DNA of 64,000 bases from Tretioscincus oriximinensis (lineage: Eukaryota; Chordata; Lepidosauria; Squamata; Gymnophthalmidae). Below are positions 21,158 to 30,746 of this stretch, piece after piece. Positions within the stretch are counted from its first letter, which is position 1. Every line of letters begins with the position of its first letter. The DNA is taken from NCBI GenBank assembly GCA_022410635.1, contig JAJVDF010000302.1:904168-968167 (forward strand). The letters are read 5' to 3'. Made by a program: the position numbers and the translations under genes. Below the pieces are notes generated by a model. The model ran no database searches. It saw nothing but the letters and a program-made list of their open reading frames with translations, and was not told where the DNA came from.

Positions 21158-21208
21158 CTTACATGGTCCTAAATCATTTGGGGCCCAAATATCTAAAGGA
21201 ATCTCCTA

Positions 21209-21377
21209 CAGTAGAGATGTCCAATGGATGACTCTTCAGATGTTCCTGAACCACAGCTCCCAACATTCCATTCCACTCCCAGCACTAGAATCTAGTGGGT
21301 AGTATAGACTAAACCNAATGGAATTTTGGGAGTTCTGCTTCAGNAACATCTNGNGTGCCACCCGTTGGGCATCTCAG
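21209..21377. mobile_element. Palindromic MITE, diverged copy
   Basis: It resembles the 39336-39492 element: GAGATGTCC..., CAGATGTTCCTGAACCACA, CTCCCAACATTCCATTCC on the left and GGAGTTCTGCTTCAG, GGGCATCTCAG on the right. The arms are imperfect and no target duplication was found. Confidence 0.7.
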
Positions 21378-21504
21378 TCCGATAGTGATCTACAAAGGAG
21401 CCTTCAGTAGCTGAGGGAATGAGGACCTGGCGTTGGGACTTCTTGCTAGTGACTCCTAGAGCGGAGTGGTCTCCTTCTTGAGGTGTACCAGGCAGCTTCT
21501 CTTT

Positions 21505-21640
21505 GGTACCTTCAGAAGTAAACTTGTCTATGAAAACTCGTGCTGCCCACCTTCCTCTTGTTTGTCTCTAAAGTGCTATGAGACACCCTTGATAGATTTT
21601 CTGGGCCTAGATGAATGTGGCTACTTTTTTGAACTCTATC
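21505..21640 (+). mobile_element. Penelope-like 3' tail
   Basis: GTAAACTTGTCTATGAAAAC, CGTGCTGCCCACCTTCC, TTGTCTCTAAAGTGCTATGA and GATAGATTTTCTGGGCC match the other tails. It is inserted in L2 sequence. Confidence 0.65.
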
Positions 21641-21860
21641 TTCAGAAGAATGCTCTAAAGGAATGCCTTTTCCCGTATCAACCTTCCTCTCTCACTTACA
21701 GAGAGGGTAGGAACCAGGATAAGGCGTTCTCCATGGCAGCTTCCAAACTATAGAGCAGTCGCCCCCTTGAGTTGCCTCATTCACCATCTCTGTATGCATT
21801 CAGAAAACACATGAAGATGCAGCTTTTTAACCTGCCCTCTGGCTGAAAAACCTGCACTGC

Positions 21861-21937
21861 ATAAGAACATAAAGAGGAGCCCTACTGAATCGGGCTGGAG
21901 CCCATCTACTCCAGCATTGTGTCCCACACAGAGGCCT
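21861..21937 (-). mobile_element. CR1-A 3' terminus
   Basis: CATAAGAACATAAAGAGGAG to CACACAGAGGCC is the last 75 bp of CR1-A in minus orientation, directly abutting the plus CR1-A copy that follows. Confidence 0.8.
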
Positions 21938-23299
21938 TACCAACTTGCTAGAATTCTTTGAGAATGTAAACAAACATGTAGATAAAGGGGATCCAGTTGA
22001 TATTGTGTATCTAGATTTNNNGANGGANTTTGATAAAGTCCCTCATCAAAGGCTTCTAAAAAAACTCCATACTCATGGTATAAGAGGACAGACTTTGTCC
22101 TGGATTGGAAACTGGCTAAAAGATAGAAAACAGAGGGTAGTATTAAATGGACAGTTCTCTGAGTGGAAAGAGGTAAGAAGTGGGGTACCCCAGGGATCTG
22201 TACTGGGACCCTTGCTTTTCAATATATTTATAAATGATCTGGATGNCGAGGTAAATAGTGAAGTAGCCAAGTTTGCTGACGACACTAAACTGTTCAGGAG
22301 AGTGAAAACTGAAAATGATTGCAAGGCACTCCAGAGTGATTTATTGAAATTGGGTGAGTGGGCATCAAAGTGGCAAATGCACTTCAACTTAAGCAAGTGC
22401 AAGGTCATGCATATTGGGGCAAAGAACCCAAAATACTCCTACCACCTGATGGGAACCAAGCTTTCTGTGACCGAGCAAGAAAAGGATCTTGGGGTGTTAG
22501 TGGACAATTCAATGAAAATGTTGACCCAGTGTGCAGCAGCAGCAAAAAAGGCAAATTCCATGTTGGGGATAATTAGGAAAGGAATCGAAAANAAGTCAGC
22601 AAATGTTGTTTTGCCTCTTTATAAATCTGTGGTGAGGCCACATTTGGAATACTGTGTTCAATTCTGGTCACCACATCTCAAGAGGGACATTTTGGAACTG
22701 GAGAAGGTGCAGAAAAGGGCAACAAAAATGATCAAGGGTCTGGAGCACCTCCCTTACGAAGCAAGGCTGCAACGTCTGGGCCTCTTCAGCCTTGAAAGGA
22801 GACGTTTGAGGGGTGATCTGANTGAAGTGTACAAAATCATGCATGGGATTGACAGAGTGAATAGAGAAAAAATGTTTTCTCTATCACACAACACAAGGAC
22901 CAGAGGGCNCTCCTTAAAACTGTTGGGTAGAAAAGTGAGAACAGACAAAGGAAANTATTTTTTCACCCAGAGGGTCATCGGCCTGTGGAATTTACTTCCT
23001 GAAGAGGTAGTGGTGGCTAACAGCTTGAATAGTTTCAAGACAGGACTAGACTGGTTTATGGACACCAAGGGTATAAATGGGTCCTGGGATGGATGTCTGG
23101 ATGTTGCCTCCGGGATGGAGCAACAGGCAGGACTCCTGAGATACCATTTGCAGGGAGTCATGAGCAGGAGCATATTTTGCTTTCCTCTGTTCGGACTGCC
23201 CAGGTGCATCTGGTGGGCCTCTGTGTGACACAGAATGCTGGACTAGATGGGCTGTGGCCTGATCCAGTATGGCTCTTCTTATGTTCTTATGTTCTTATG
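21938..23299 (+). mobile_element. CR1-A LINE, longest reverse-transcriptase ORF
   Basis: One frame stays open for 427 codons (21945-23228), apart from N-masked codons near 22019-22029. It begins inside the RT domain: motif A region [32 protein letters not shown], catalytic FADDTKLF near 22270, then the thumb and conserved C-terminus ([20 protein letters not shown]). The endonuclease and ORF1 are missing, so it could not move by itself. The normal stop after GING-Tyr is replaced by TCC TGG, adding about 40 codons. The 3' end has TTCTTATG repeats. Confidence 0.93.
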
Positions 23300-23645
23300 G
23301 GCAGTATGGAACAGAAGAATGCAAAATCTTCAACTGTCCTCCACGCACTGCAAGTGGCATTTGAGGAATCCTGCCTGTTGCTCCATCTCAGAGGCAGNAT
23401 CAAGATATCCTTCCTAGTAGCTATACCCTTGGCTTCCATGAACTTGTCTAACCCTGTCTTAAAGCTATCCAGTTTGTTAGCTACCACCACCTCTTCCGAA
23501 AGTAAATTCCAAAGGCCAATGACCCTCTGGGTGAAAAAATAGCTTCCTTTGTCTGTCCTCACTCTTCTGTCCCTCAGTTTCAAGTTAGGACCCCTGGTCC
23601 CAGTGATGAGCGATAGAGAAAATAGTTTCTCCCTTCCCTAATTTT
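23300..23645 (-). mobile_element. CR1-A LINE, C-terminal/3' UTR fragment
   Basis: Minus copy (encoding KLRDRRVRTDKGSYFFTQRV and GLWNLLSEEVVVANKLDSFK) that meets the preceding plus copy tail to tail. Its own terminal octamers are missing. Confidence 0.85.
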
Positions 23646-23654
23646 AGATAACGC

Positions 23655-23810
23655 TGTTGAAGAGGAGCAGTGGGGCAATGGTTAAGAAAATTGAGAGGCC
23701 NGTTCTTGAAGCCCTTTCTCGGCCATGGAGAGGGCCTCTGCTTCAGCCAGCCCAGCTGTTTGAAAACAAAAGGAATACAGCGGTATTGAAATGTAAATAA
23801 ATAAGATTAG
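23655..23810 (+). mobile_element. Diverged SINE-like fragment
   Basis: CAGCCAGCCCAGCTGTTTGAAAAC resembles the SINE-A body, and the end TATTGAAATGTAAATAAATA is LINE-tail-like. The head is degraded. Confidence 0.4.
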
Positions 23811-24335
23811 CAAAAACTTCCTTAATTACCCTAGCCTTTGGATGAGGAATATCATTTCCTCCCCACATTCATTAATTATTTTAGAATGCGATTATTTTTA
23901 ATACATATTCCATTTCATATTTTGCTTTTATGGCTGTAACTGGCTTTGAGATAGGGAATAGGATACAAATGCAAGTGAATAAATCCAAGCCCCCTTCTCA
24001 CTTATATTATGCCTATTAGATTATAAGACAGGGAGCAAAGGATTGTCTTGTATTACATTTCGTAAGCCACTCAAGAAGCCTTTCATGGATTTAAGAACAG
24101 GATAAAAATACATTAAAGAAATAAGTTTTTTTTTTTTAAAAAAGGATATTCTGCCAACAGCCAAATCTCTTCTTTGCACTATTTGATAAATCAATAATAA
24201 ATGCAAACTAGATGAATTGACAGTGAGGTTCTGCATTGATGAATCTGTTCAAAAACATCCATTTGCCAGAACGAAGGCCTTTTCTGCACGAGGATTTATT
24301 TGGGATATCTCTTGGAATAGGGGCCTGCCACCTGC
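23811..24335. other. Unassigned AT-rich sequence
   Basis: Contains TGGCTTTGAGATAGGGAATAG and AATAAATCC resembling an old LINE tail near 23950; otherwise nothing recognised. Confidence 0.45.
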
Positions 24336-24572
24336 ATGCCAGGGTCTGGTCTTGTGTTCAGAGTTTCAAACACTTATCTGAAGTCTCCCAGTTCTGTTCT
24401 GCCCTCCTCCACAAAAGCCAGGTGATCTTAGGCTAGCCAGTTCTTCGGAGCTCTCTCAGCCCCACTTACTTTACAAGGTCTCTGTTACGAAGAGAAGGAT
24501 AGAAGGTTCTGAAACCGCTTTGATTTCCTTCAGCTTGAGAAAGTAGAGTATAAAAATTGACTCTTCTTATTT
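24336..24572 (+). mobile_element. SINE-B, diverged
   Basis: CCTCCACAAAAGCCAGGTGA, GAGCTCTCTCAGCCCCACTT, GTTACGAAGAGAAGGATAG and a 3' GAAACCGCTTTGATTTCC, GTATAAAAATTGACTCTTC follow the SINE-B order. Confidence 0.65.
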
Positions 24573-25200
24573 TGGGCTATGGCAGGCCACATTTTTGGAT
24601 ATATTTGAATAGGAGATTGCTGTTTGCACGCTAATGTAGGTTATGACAGGTTCCAATCGAAGTCTGCAGGCCCCTATTCAAAGACATATCGCAAAGCAAA
24701 CACTNGTACAGAAAATGGACGTATTTCTGTAAGACTGATAACTACAACGGCCTTCCCTTTCTTCTCTTCTACTCAAAACCTGGGCAGACATGCAACTTAA
24801 TGTTTTGGTTAAATAACAACCTGGCCCATCTCCATTAGAGCAACCGCCAACCCCTTTATGTCTGTGCCACGGTCTTCTAAATTGCAATTATTTTTCCTCT
24901 TTAAGAGGTGCTCCAATAGAGAACGGAGTAATTTGTTTTTTTAACTAATTTGCCAGGAGCTTCACTTCATCTGGAGGGAAGGCTTTCTCGATACTCTTCT
25001 TATTAGTGGAGCACGTATTGAGGCATGGGAAGGAAAGAAATGATAATGAGGATGGGAGCAGGGAAAAGAAGACAGGACTTGATAAAAACTAATGCTAGGA
25101 GGATGGCAGTAGCTCCAAGTGTGGCTCTAATCAACAGCTCCCAGAATTCCACTGGGCCTGGCACAGGATGATGGAATTTGTTGCTTACAGTGACTTAAGT
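24573..25200. other. Unassigned sequence
   Basis: Near 25105-25190 the text AACAGCTCCCAGAATTCCAC resembles a MITE arm, but no partner arm is seen. Confidence 0.45.
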
Positions 25201-25202
25201 CA

Positions 25203-25625
25203 CATTCCCACGTATGATTTCTACTGAGTTGTAGCAACGTCACCCACAATCTACCCCATGANGTCACACGTGTACAGCAACACACTTGCTAAAAAGGACC
25301 GATGTTGCAGAATTTACAGCCACGCAGTTTGTGTGATTCAAGAGCAAGCATTTTGTAAAATCCGAAAGAAAGCTTCGTGGGGACATTCAGCAACGTGAAC
25401 TTGGCAAATCTTGCGAGACTTTGAGGCGACATGTAAACGTTCATTGGCTCTTAGCTTGCGGAGGATGCTTGAGAATTGTAGGAAGGCTCGCAGAGAATGC
25501 TGGTGATTGTAGTAAGGCAAGCACAGCAGTGCCTTATGCGGCTTGTCATGCGGTGAGAGGCTATGCAATGTGTTGGAGCAACATGGCGAACACGTTTTAA
25601 AATAAATAGTGAGGCAAACTATTTT
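25203..25625 (+). repeat. Repeat W, copy 1
   Basis: One of three same-orientation copies (also 48690-49155 and 53698-54045) sharing GCATTCTGTAAAATCC-like, GCGAGACTTTGAGGC, AAAC/AGTTCATTGGCTCTT, GCAGAGAATGCTGG and ATTGTAGTAAGGC. Left end CACATTCCCACGTATG and right end GAGAAGGTCC are weakly inverted, suggesting a DNA transposon. No coding frame fits all copies. Confidence 0.65.
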
Positions 25626-25682
25626 GTGGAGAAGGTCCGATAGTGTGTCTGTGTGTGTGTNTGTGNGGGGGGGGGGGNGCAG
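25626..25682. repeat. (GT)n and poly-G
   Basis: A GT run followed by an N-interrupted G homopolymer. Confidence 0.85.
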
Positions 25683-26952
25683 AGAGGCAGTTGCCCTGTG
25701 CTCAAGGTTCTTAGAAACGAAAAAATTCAAAATAAAAATAAAACAGAAATACACTCACACACAAAAACAACCTTCAAACATCTGCCTCTAGACAAGGCCC
25801 ATCACAGCGATGTGCCCCTAGGGCTCTTAATGTCAGAACAAACTATCAGTTAAGTTCAGGAGTCAGGACTTCCCACCTTTGTCTTGATGTCACTTCGGCT
25901 GCATTTTCACTATTGAAAATACTCTTTTTTTCTTAGCATAGCTTCTGTTACTGCACATGGACCAGGAAGTTTGAGGCCTATCAAGCACGAGAGGGACTTC
26001 GATACATCCAGGTTCTGAGCTTAAATTATTAATATTAGTCTAGGGTAGAGTTGTGGCTGCTGAATCCGGTTTCACAGGCTGACGTGAAGCCAAACAACGA
26101 ATCCCTCCGTCATCTCATGACAAGAAAAGCACACGAAGATGAAACCACCTGCTTATAAGTCACATTTAGGTCTAACAGAAACGCTATCCAAAAACCTTCT
26201 TCCGCCATTTCCCTATTGAGAATATTTAAACTGCAGCACCAGTAATAAAATTCATGATTTAGGCAAACTTGTGTCAAAGTGAAAAAAAAATTGAAGAGCT
26301 TTTAGAAGCAAAGGACTCATCATTCAGATGTCAACAGAAGAAGGACTAGGTTATTCAGTATGTCATGNTTGTTTATTGTTTAATCTTTTAATAAAATCCC
26401 TAATAAATAAAGGTTGGGGAGAGGACTCCTCATTTTGTTATGTTTCTTTCTATTTCAAACATCCAAATACTCTGTTCATTCTCTGGATAATGACTGTAGA
26501 TTGTATGGGTACCTGAGACACAATAAACTCCCAGTGGGTGCAGATACACCCAGACACATTCCATGCTTATCAAGAGAACACAGGATAAGGTTTGAACCCA
26601 CATTTCCTTCATGCATGAAATGTGGCTTCCAAAGGACCCCTTTACAGTTGGGTTTTTAAATTACCTGTCAATGAAGATAGTGACACAGTATCTAAAAGCA
26701 CTTCTGCAATAGACGGTAGATGGGACCAGCAAGCATACAAGGGCTACAGGCATATGATATGTTAAAATCCGCAACATGAGAAACAACTGCAGAATGCAAA
26801 CATTACTGTACCATACCTTGAAATCNGCGTGGAACTGTCCAGATGACTTAACCAGGAAGTAAATACTGAGCATGCTCAGCCAGCAATTCTACTTTGTGCT
26901 GTGCTGAAGTCATCTCACGGTATCCTGGCGATCCTGTTAAGGATCTGTACAC
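25683..26952. other. Unassigned intronic sequence
   Basis: No exon or confident repeat. An 81-codon plus frame at 26414 encodes a peptide with two Cys (SCMKC) and may be a remnant of an unrecognised element. Confidence 0.45.
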
Positions 26953-27241
26953 CAGCGGTGGGAATTTTCTGGCCAGAAATCTTGGCCCTGCAGCCCAAAA
27001 ATCTTGGACATTTTGAGCTTTACTCAGGAAAAAAAAATGAACGTCACTTCCAGGCTAGGACTAGAAGTGACATCACATCTGGAGACAGGAAGTGACATTA
27101 TTTGTAATTTCACTTCCACACTGGGACACCATTTCCAGAAGCAGGGGGCAGAAGTGACATCACAATGATGAGAATTTCTACTTTGTCAAGAATGGATAAT
27201 CTCATAAAATGTATGAGATTCTCAGATGCCTCCCACCACTG
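26953..27241. mobile_element. Element Z1, hAT-type (289 bp)
   Basis: Ends CAGCGGTGGGAATTTTC and CCTCCCACCACTG are inverted, and the element is flanked by a perfect 8-bp duplication CTGTACAC (26945-26952, 27242-27249). The interior has repeated GAAGTGACATCAC-type motifs in both orientations. There is no protein frame. A second copy, Z2, is at 55486. Confidence 0.92.
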
Positions 27242-27344
27242 CTGTACACACAGAAGACTTCTTGTCTCCCCAGCTGCAGNCATGGGAATTTTGCAAATAT
27301 CAACCAAAGTTTTGCGGGGCAAAGGACTCCCTTTCCTGGCTGCA

Positions 27345-27375
27345 TTGTAAAAACTCTTCTTATGTTCTTATGTAC
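27345..27375 (+). mobile_element. CR1-A 3' tip
   Basis: CTCTTCTTATGTTCTTATG alone, the last bases of a CR1-A copy. Confidence 0.5.
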
Positions 27376-27574
27376 ATGGAGCAGAGTCATCATCATGTAA
27401 GTATCGTCACGGTCCGTACAGCCCCTTCCCCATACTGCAGGCTAAGAGTCTCCCATGTGGACATGGGTGTGGTTCAAGAGAGATCCCCTGTGCTTACATT
27501 TAACCTCCTGAGACTGCCCCACTGGAGGCAGGGCCTTCTTTGAACATCATGGCTGAGTTCAAAGTATCCTGTTA

Positions 27575-27760
27575 GTCTAAATACATAATTTCTAGCAAGG
27601 GGGTCTCGTGGCACCTTAGATAACAACAGGAAAAAGGCAGCTTTAGTAAATAAGTTTACTTCTTCAAACAACATACGAAGAGATAGACCTGCCCACAAAA
27701 GTTAGTGCTGCTTATCTTTTTTTCCATTAGTCCCCAAAGATGCTAGAAATTTAGACTACG
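27575..27760. mobile_element. Penelope-like tails, inverted pair
   Basis: A minus tail (TCTAGCAAGGGGGTCTCGTG to GTTTACTTCTTCAAAC) is followed immediately by a plus tail (GAAGAGATAGACCTGCCCAC, AAAGTTAGTGCTGCTTATC, CCAAAGATGCTAGAAATTT). Confidence 0.65.
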
Positions 27761-28087
27761 CGATGGTGTGGATGGGAGGTTCCTATTTATACTCGCAACT
27801 GGGTGGGGCACAAGGGCCACGTGCCCTGGGAGACAAATCGAGAGGGGCATTGAAGTTGCTTCTGCAACCTTTCCAATCCATAGGAGGCTATATGCTGAAA
27901 TGGATATTTGCCCTAGGATACACGAGTCCAAATCGCAACCTTGCTCCTTACCGGTCCGCTATACCGGCCAGCACAGAATCACTGCATCTCTTCACCGCTG
28001 CCACCAATTTCCTTCAGAAAAGCTAAACGTCGCTCTCCTATTTTGGAGCACAGCGGCCCCTGCGGCACACGGAGGCGCCCCACTTAC
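27761..28087 (-). other. Intron of the OSBP2-like gene, 3' of the exon
   Basis: Unique sequence next to the exon, beginning with its donor site GTAAGTG (28081-28087 on the minus strand). Overlapping open frames on the plus strand are antisense and not conserved-looking. Confidence 0.6.
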
Positions 28088-28338
28088 ATTGATCATAGCA
28101 TTGGAGGTGATCCGGAAGAGGGTGGCCCGCTCGTTGACGGCTTTGATCTTCTCCCCGCTCTCGGCCGGCAGCTTGAGGTTCTCCAGTTCACTCAGGGACC
28201 TCTGGAGGGCTGCCCCATGCTTGGCAATGAGGTCGTTGCAAGTGCTGAGATCCTCCAGCTTACTGGAGAGGTTCTTCAGGGTGTTGTGCAGCTCGCTCTT
28301 GTCAGACTGCGAAGTCGGCTCCTCATCGCCAGAGTCAT
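28088..28338 (-). CDS. OSBP2: Oxysterol-binding protein 2-like, single internal exon
   Basis: This is an internal coding exon on the minus strand. It is bounded by a polypyrimidine tract plus CTACAG acceptor (28339-28344) and a GTAAGTG donor (28081-28087). The 251 bp begin with two bases of a split codon and end in phase 0. The peptide starts DDSGDEEPTSQSDKSEL, then DLSTCNDLIAKHGAALQR, then VNERATLFRITSNAMIN. This is the conserved coiled-coil-like segment after the PH domain in OSBP and OSBP2, sterol and PI4P binding/transfer proteins acting at ER-Golgi contacts. The wording DDSGDEE and LKLPAES, and the very long flanking introns, favour OSBP2 over OSBP, judged from memory. No stop, shift or N disrupts it, so it is probably functional. 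The next exons are not in the window. Confidence 0.85.
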
Positions 28339-28744
28339 CTGTAGAGGGGAACGGCAGAGGGGAAGGGAAGGGGGGGGGGGAGACAAAATCGTTTCCATGG
28401 TTACCAGCCGGACACGGCACTTAAAACACAGTGATGGGTTCCTGCTGGGAAGAACAGAGCAGACCTTGGTTTGCAAAAGAAAGATTTTCTAGGTAACAGC
28501 CCCCCCCCCCCCCCACCTGCCCGCTTGTGAATTTGCAGAAGAAACTTTCCCTTGTCCAGGTCCTTTCAGCTTCTAGTGGAAGTCTTTCTAAGAAAAGCAA
28601 GGGAGGACGTTATTTGGGCTGTCATTTTACTATGCAATGCAAACTAGTTTTGCTAAAGTTCCCTCTCATTCATGGCGCCCCAAAGTAGCTCTGTGGGATG
28701 CAGCAGGGAGGTTTGGAACTCTGCCCTGGGTAGCACTTATTCCT
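28339..28744 (-). other. Intron 5' of the OSBP2-like exon
   Basis: It holds the exon's acceptor and polypyrimidine tract (plus-strand GGGGAAGGGAAGGGGGGGG, 28356-28380), and a C homopolymer at about 28501-28514. No repeat was identified. Confidence 0.65.
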
Positions 28745-28747
28745 TTC

Positions 28748-29115
28748 ACAACACAAGTATTTGAAGGAACAGCTCCTCCCATATGGACCTGCCTGCACCT
28801 TAAGATCTTTTGAGGAGCCTCTCCTGACAGTCCCACCTCCTTCGTTTGTAGGTGTGGATACGAGGGAGGGCCTTCTATGTGGTGGACCCAAGTTGGTTGA
28901 TTTTTTTTCCCTTCTGAGCCACGTCAGGATCCTACATATTACACGTTCAGACACTGAAGATGTAGCTGTTCACCCTACACCTTTGGCTGAGCCGTTCTAT
29001 TTTTAATTGTTCCATTTTAATCTGTTTTTTTAATTGTGATCTCCCTTAGACCTTTGGGTATAGGGAGGAATATAAATGTAAGTAAATAAATAAATAAAAA
29101 CAAATAAATAAACAA
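28748..29115 (+). mobile_element. L2 LINE 3' end
   Basis: An L2 C-terminal/3' UTR pattern: TATTTGAAGGAACAGCTCC, GAGGGAGGGCCTTCTATGTG, then CACCTTTGGCTGAGCCG, CTTAGACCTTTGGGTATAG and TAAATAAATAAATA. The coding part is degraded. Confidence 0.8.
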
Positions 29116-29273
29116 ACACTGTGTCCTCAACAAAGCAGTGATTTCCTTGCCTAGAAGTCTTGGTAGCTGAGGCAGGCTTACATCCAAACATATTTCNAAG
29201 AAATAACTGTGTCAGTCTTGGTTTACAATATCTAGCAATCCATCTCATAGTACCTTATTGCAGCAGGCACGGA

Positions 29274-29577
29274 TAGCTCAGTCGCTAAGGAATCCGTCTC
29301 TCAGTTGGGAGNTGGGGTTTCGAAGCCCTGTGTGGGACGTGGGGAGGGCTGAGCACCTTCCACTAGCCTGTAGCTCCAGCCAATCCAGCTATTCGAAAGC
29401 ATGAATTGCAAGAAATTGCACCTGACTGCAAACAGATACATGGGAACCACCACAGCCTGGTGTGGAAGATNGAATGTCAGCCTTTGGGCAAAATACCCTT
29501 GTAAGCTGCTTTGAGTCCCTTTGAAAGGTGAGAAAAGCGGGCTTTAAGAACCAAGTTCTTATTATTATTATTATTAG
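29274..29577 (+). mobile_element. SINE-A
   Basis: Plus copy with GGCACGGATAGCTCAGTCG head, GGTTTCGAAGCC, full body and L2-like tail. Unusually it ends in ATT triplets rather than CTT. Confidence 0.9.
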
Positions 29578-30029
29578 TGAGGCAGCAGGAGCTTTCACAG
29601 ACAGGCCTTAGGACAGACATTTATAGCAAGGTGGATTCCAACAGCAATGTGTGTGCAGATGATGGATCAGGTCAATGACAATGAAAGTAGTTAATCCCTT
29701 CAAGTGAAGGAAATCCCTTCAAGTGAAGGGAAAGAGGTGTAAAGTAAGTGAGAGTATTGTAATTAAATAATGGCAAAAGAGTAGAAAAAGAAAGCTACAA
29801 GAGAGCCCAGACTGAGAAGTGTTAACTGGCCCCGTTCGTTCACTCACTCACTCACGCACCTTTTTGTAAGTATTTGATTGCAACACTCTCACTCTCTTTA
29901 CACATCTCTCCCACAGGCACTTCCTTTTATTGAAGGAATTTAACTACCCTCACTTGACCCGTTATCTCTACACCACCTTGCATTTTTATTGCTGTCCCAG
30001 CACTCAATAGTCTGTCCCTAGGCAGTTGT
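29578..30029. other. Unassigned sequence
   Basis: Contains a short tandem repeat of AATCCCTTCAAGTGAAGG near 29693-29730. Otherwise nothing recognised. Confidence 0.5.
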
Positions 30030-30138
30030 TTCCTAGCGTCTGAAGGAGTAGACTGGTCACCGAAAGCTCATGCTGCCTTCTTTTTTTCTTGTTAGTCTAT
30101 AAGATGCTAGGAGTTCTCCCTTGCTAGATATTTAAATA
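30030..30138 (+). mobile_element. Penelope-like 3' tail
   Basis: GCGTCTGAAGGAGTAGACTG, CACCGAAAGCTCATGCTGCC, TTGTTAGTCTATAAGATGC and CCTTGCTAGATATTTA follow the common tail order. It retains the GAAA and AGCTC parts of the hammerhead-like motif. Confidence 0.75.
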
Positions 30139-30184
30139 GATTTTATTTGTAAATTGTCAAGCTGGATTTGACTCCTGCCACCTG

Positions 30185-30472
30185 AAAGCACTCTCTCATC
30201 TGAGAGATCAGGTTTGGAGGCCCTGTGTGGGACGTGAGGAGGGCTGAGCCCCTTCCACTAGCCTGTAGCTCTAGCCAACCCAGCTATTCGAAAGCATGAA
30301 TTGCAAGAAATGGCAACTGACTGCAAGTAGATACATGGGAACCACCACAGCCTGGTGGGGAAGACAGAATGTCAGCCTTCGGGCAAAATATGTCCTTGCA
30401 AGCCGCTTTGAGTCCCTTTGAAAGGTAAGAGAAGCGGCGTATAAAAACCCAGTTCTTCTTCTACGAGTAGAG
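30185..30472 (+). mobile_element. SINE-A, 5'-truncated
   Basis: It begins at the B-box region (GAGATCAGGTTTGGAGGCCC) and continues through body and L2-like tail to CTTCTTCT. The A box is missing, so it would not be transcribed by Pol III. Confidence 0.85.
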
Positions 30473-30746
30473 ATAGCCTGCTGCCACTGTGCAGTGCATT
30501 GGCTGGAAAGGGTGCTCCTCTGAAGTTCCTGGAGCTGGTAGTGGTGGTGGGTGACTGCTGGATGGTGGCAAGCAATTCCCAATCACCCCCACCCACCACA
30601 GCCCTGTGCCTCCTGGCCCAGCTGCTGGAGGCTCACACCCACTAGCCAAAGCCCCCACGTCTTAACCACTACGGACCCACAACATAGCCCCAGCTACTGC
30701 AGCCCGATGCTGCCCAGCTGGAGTTCACATGGAGCTAACCCACACC
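30473..30746. other. GC-rich unassigned segment
   Basis: C-rich stretch (CCCCCACCCACCACAGCC and neighbours) with several overlapping open frames and no recognised domain or splice pattern. Confidence 0.5.

Larger units (their letters stand above)
21158..21860 (+). mobile_element. L2 LINE 3' region, interrupted
   Basis: L2 ORF2 end/3' UTR pieces (GGGGCCCAAATATCTAAAGG at 21180; GAGTGGTCTCCTTCTTGAGG near 21463; AAAGGAATGCCTTTTCCCG near 21656, then CATTCAGAAAACACATGAAG) are separated by a MITE and a Penelope tail. The sequence AATATCTAAAGGAAT recurs after the Penelope tail. Confidence 0.65.

Noticed and set aside
27768..28492. Plus-strand frames of 183-218 codons around 28 kb
   Set aside because: Antisense to the OSBP2-like exon; the open length is a by-product of its codon composition.
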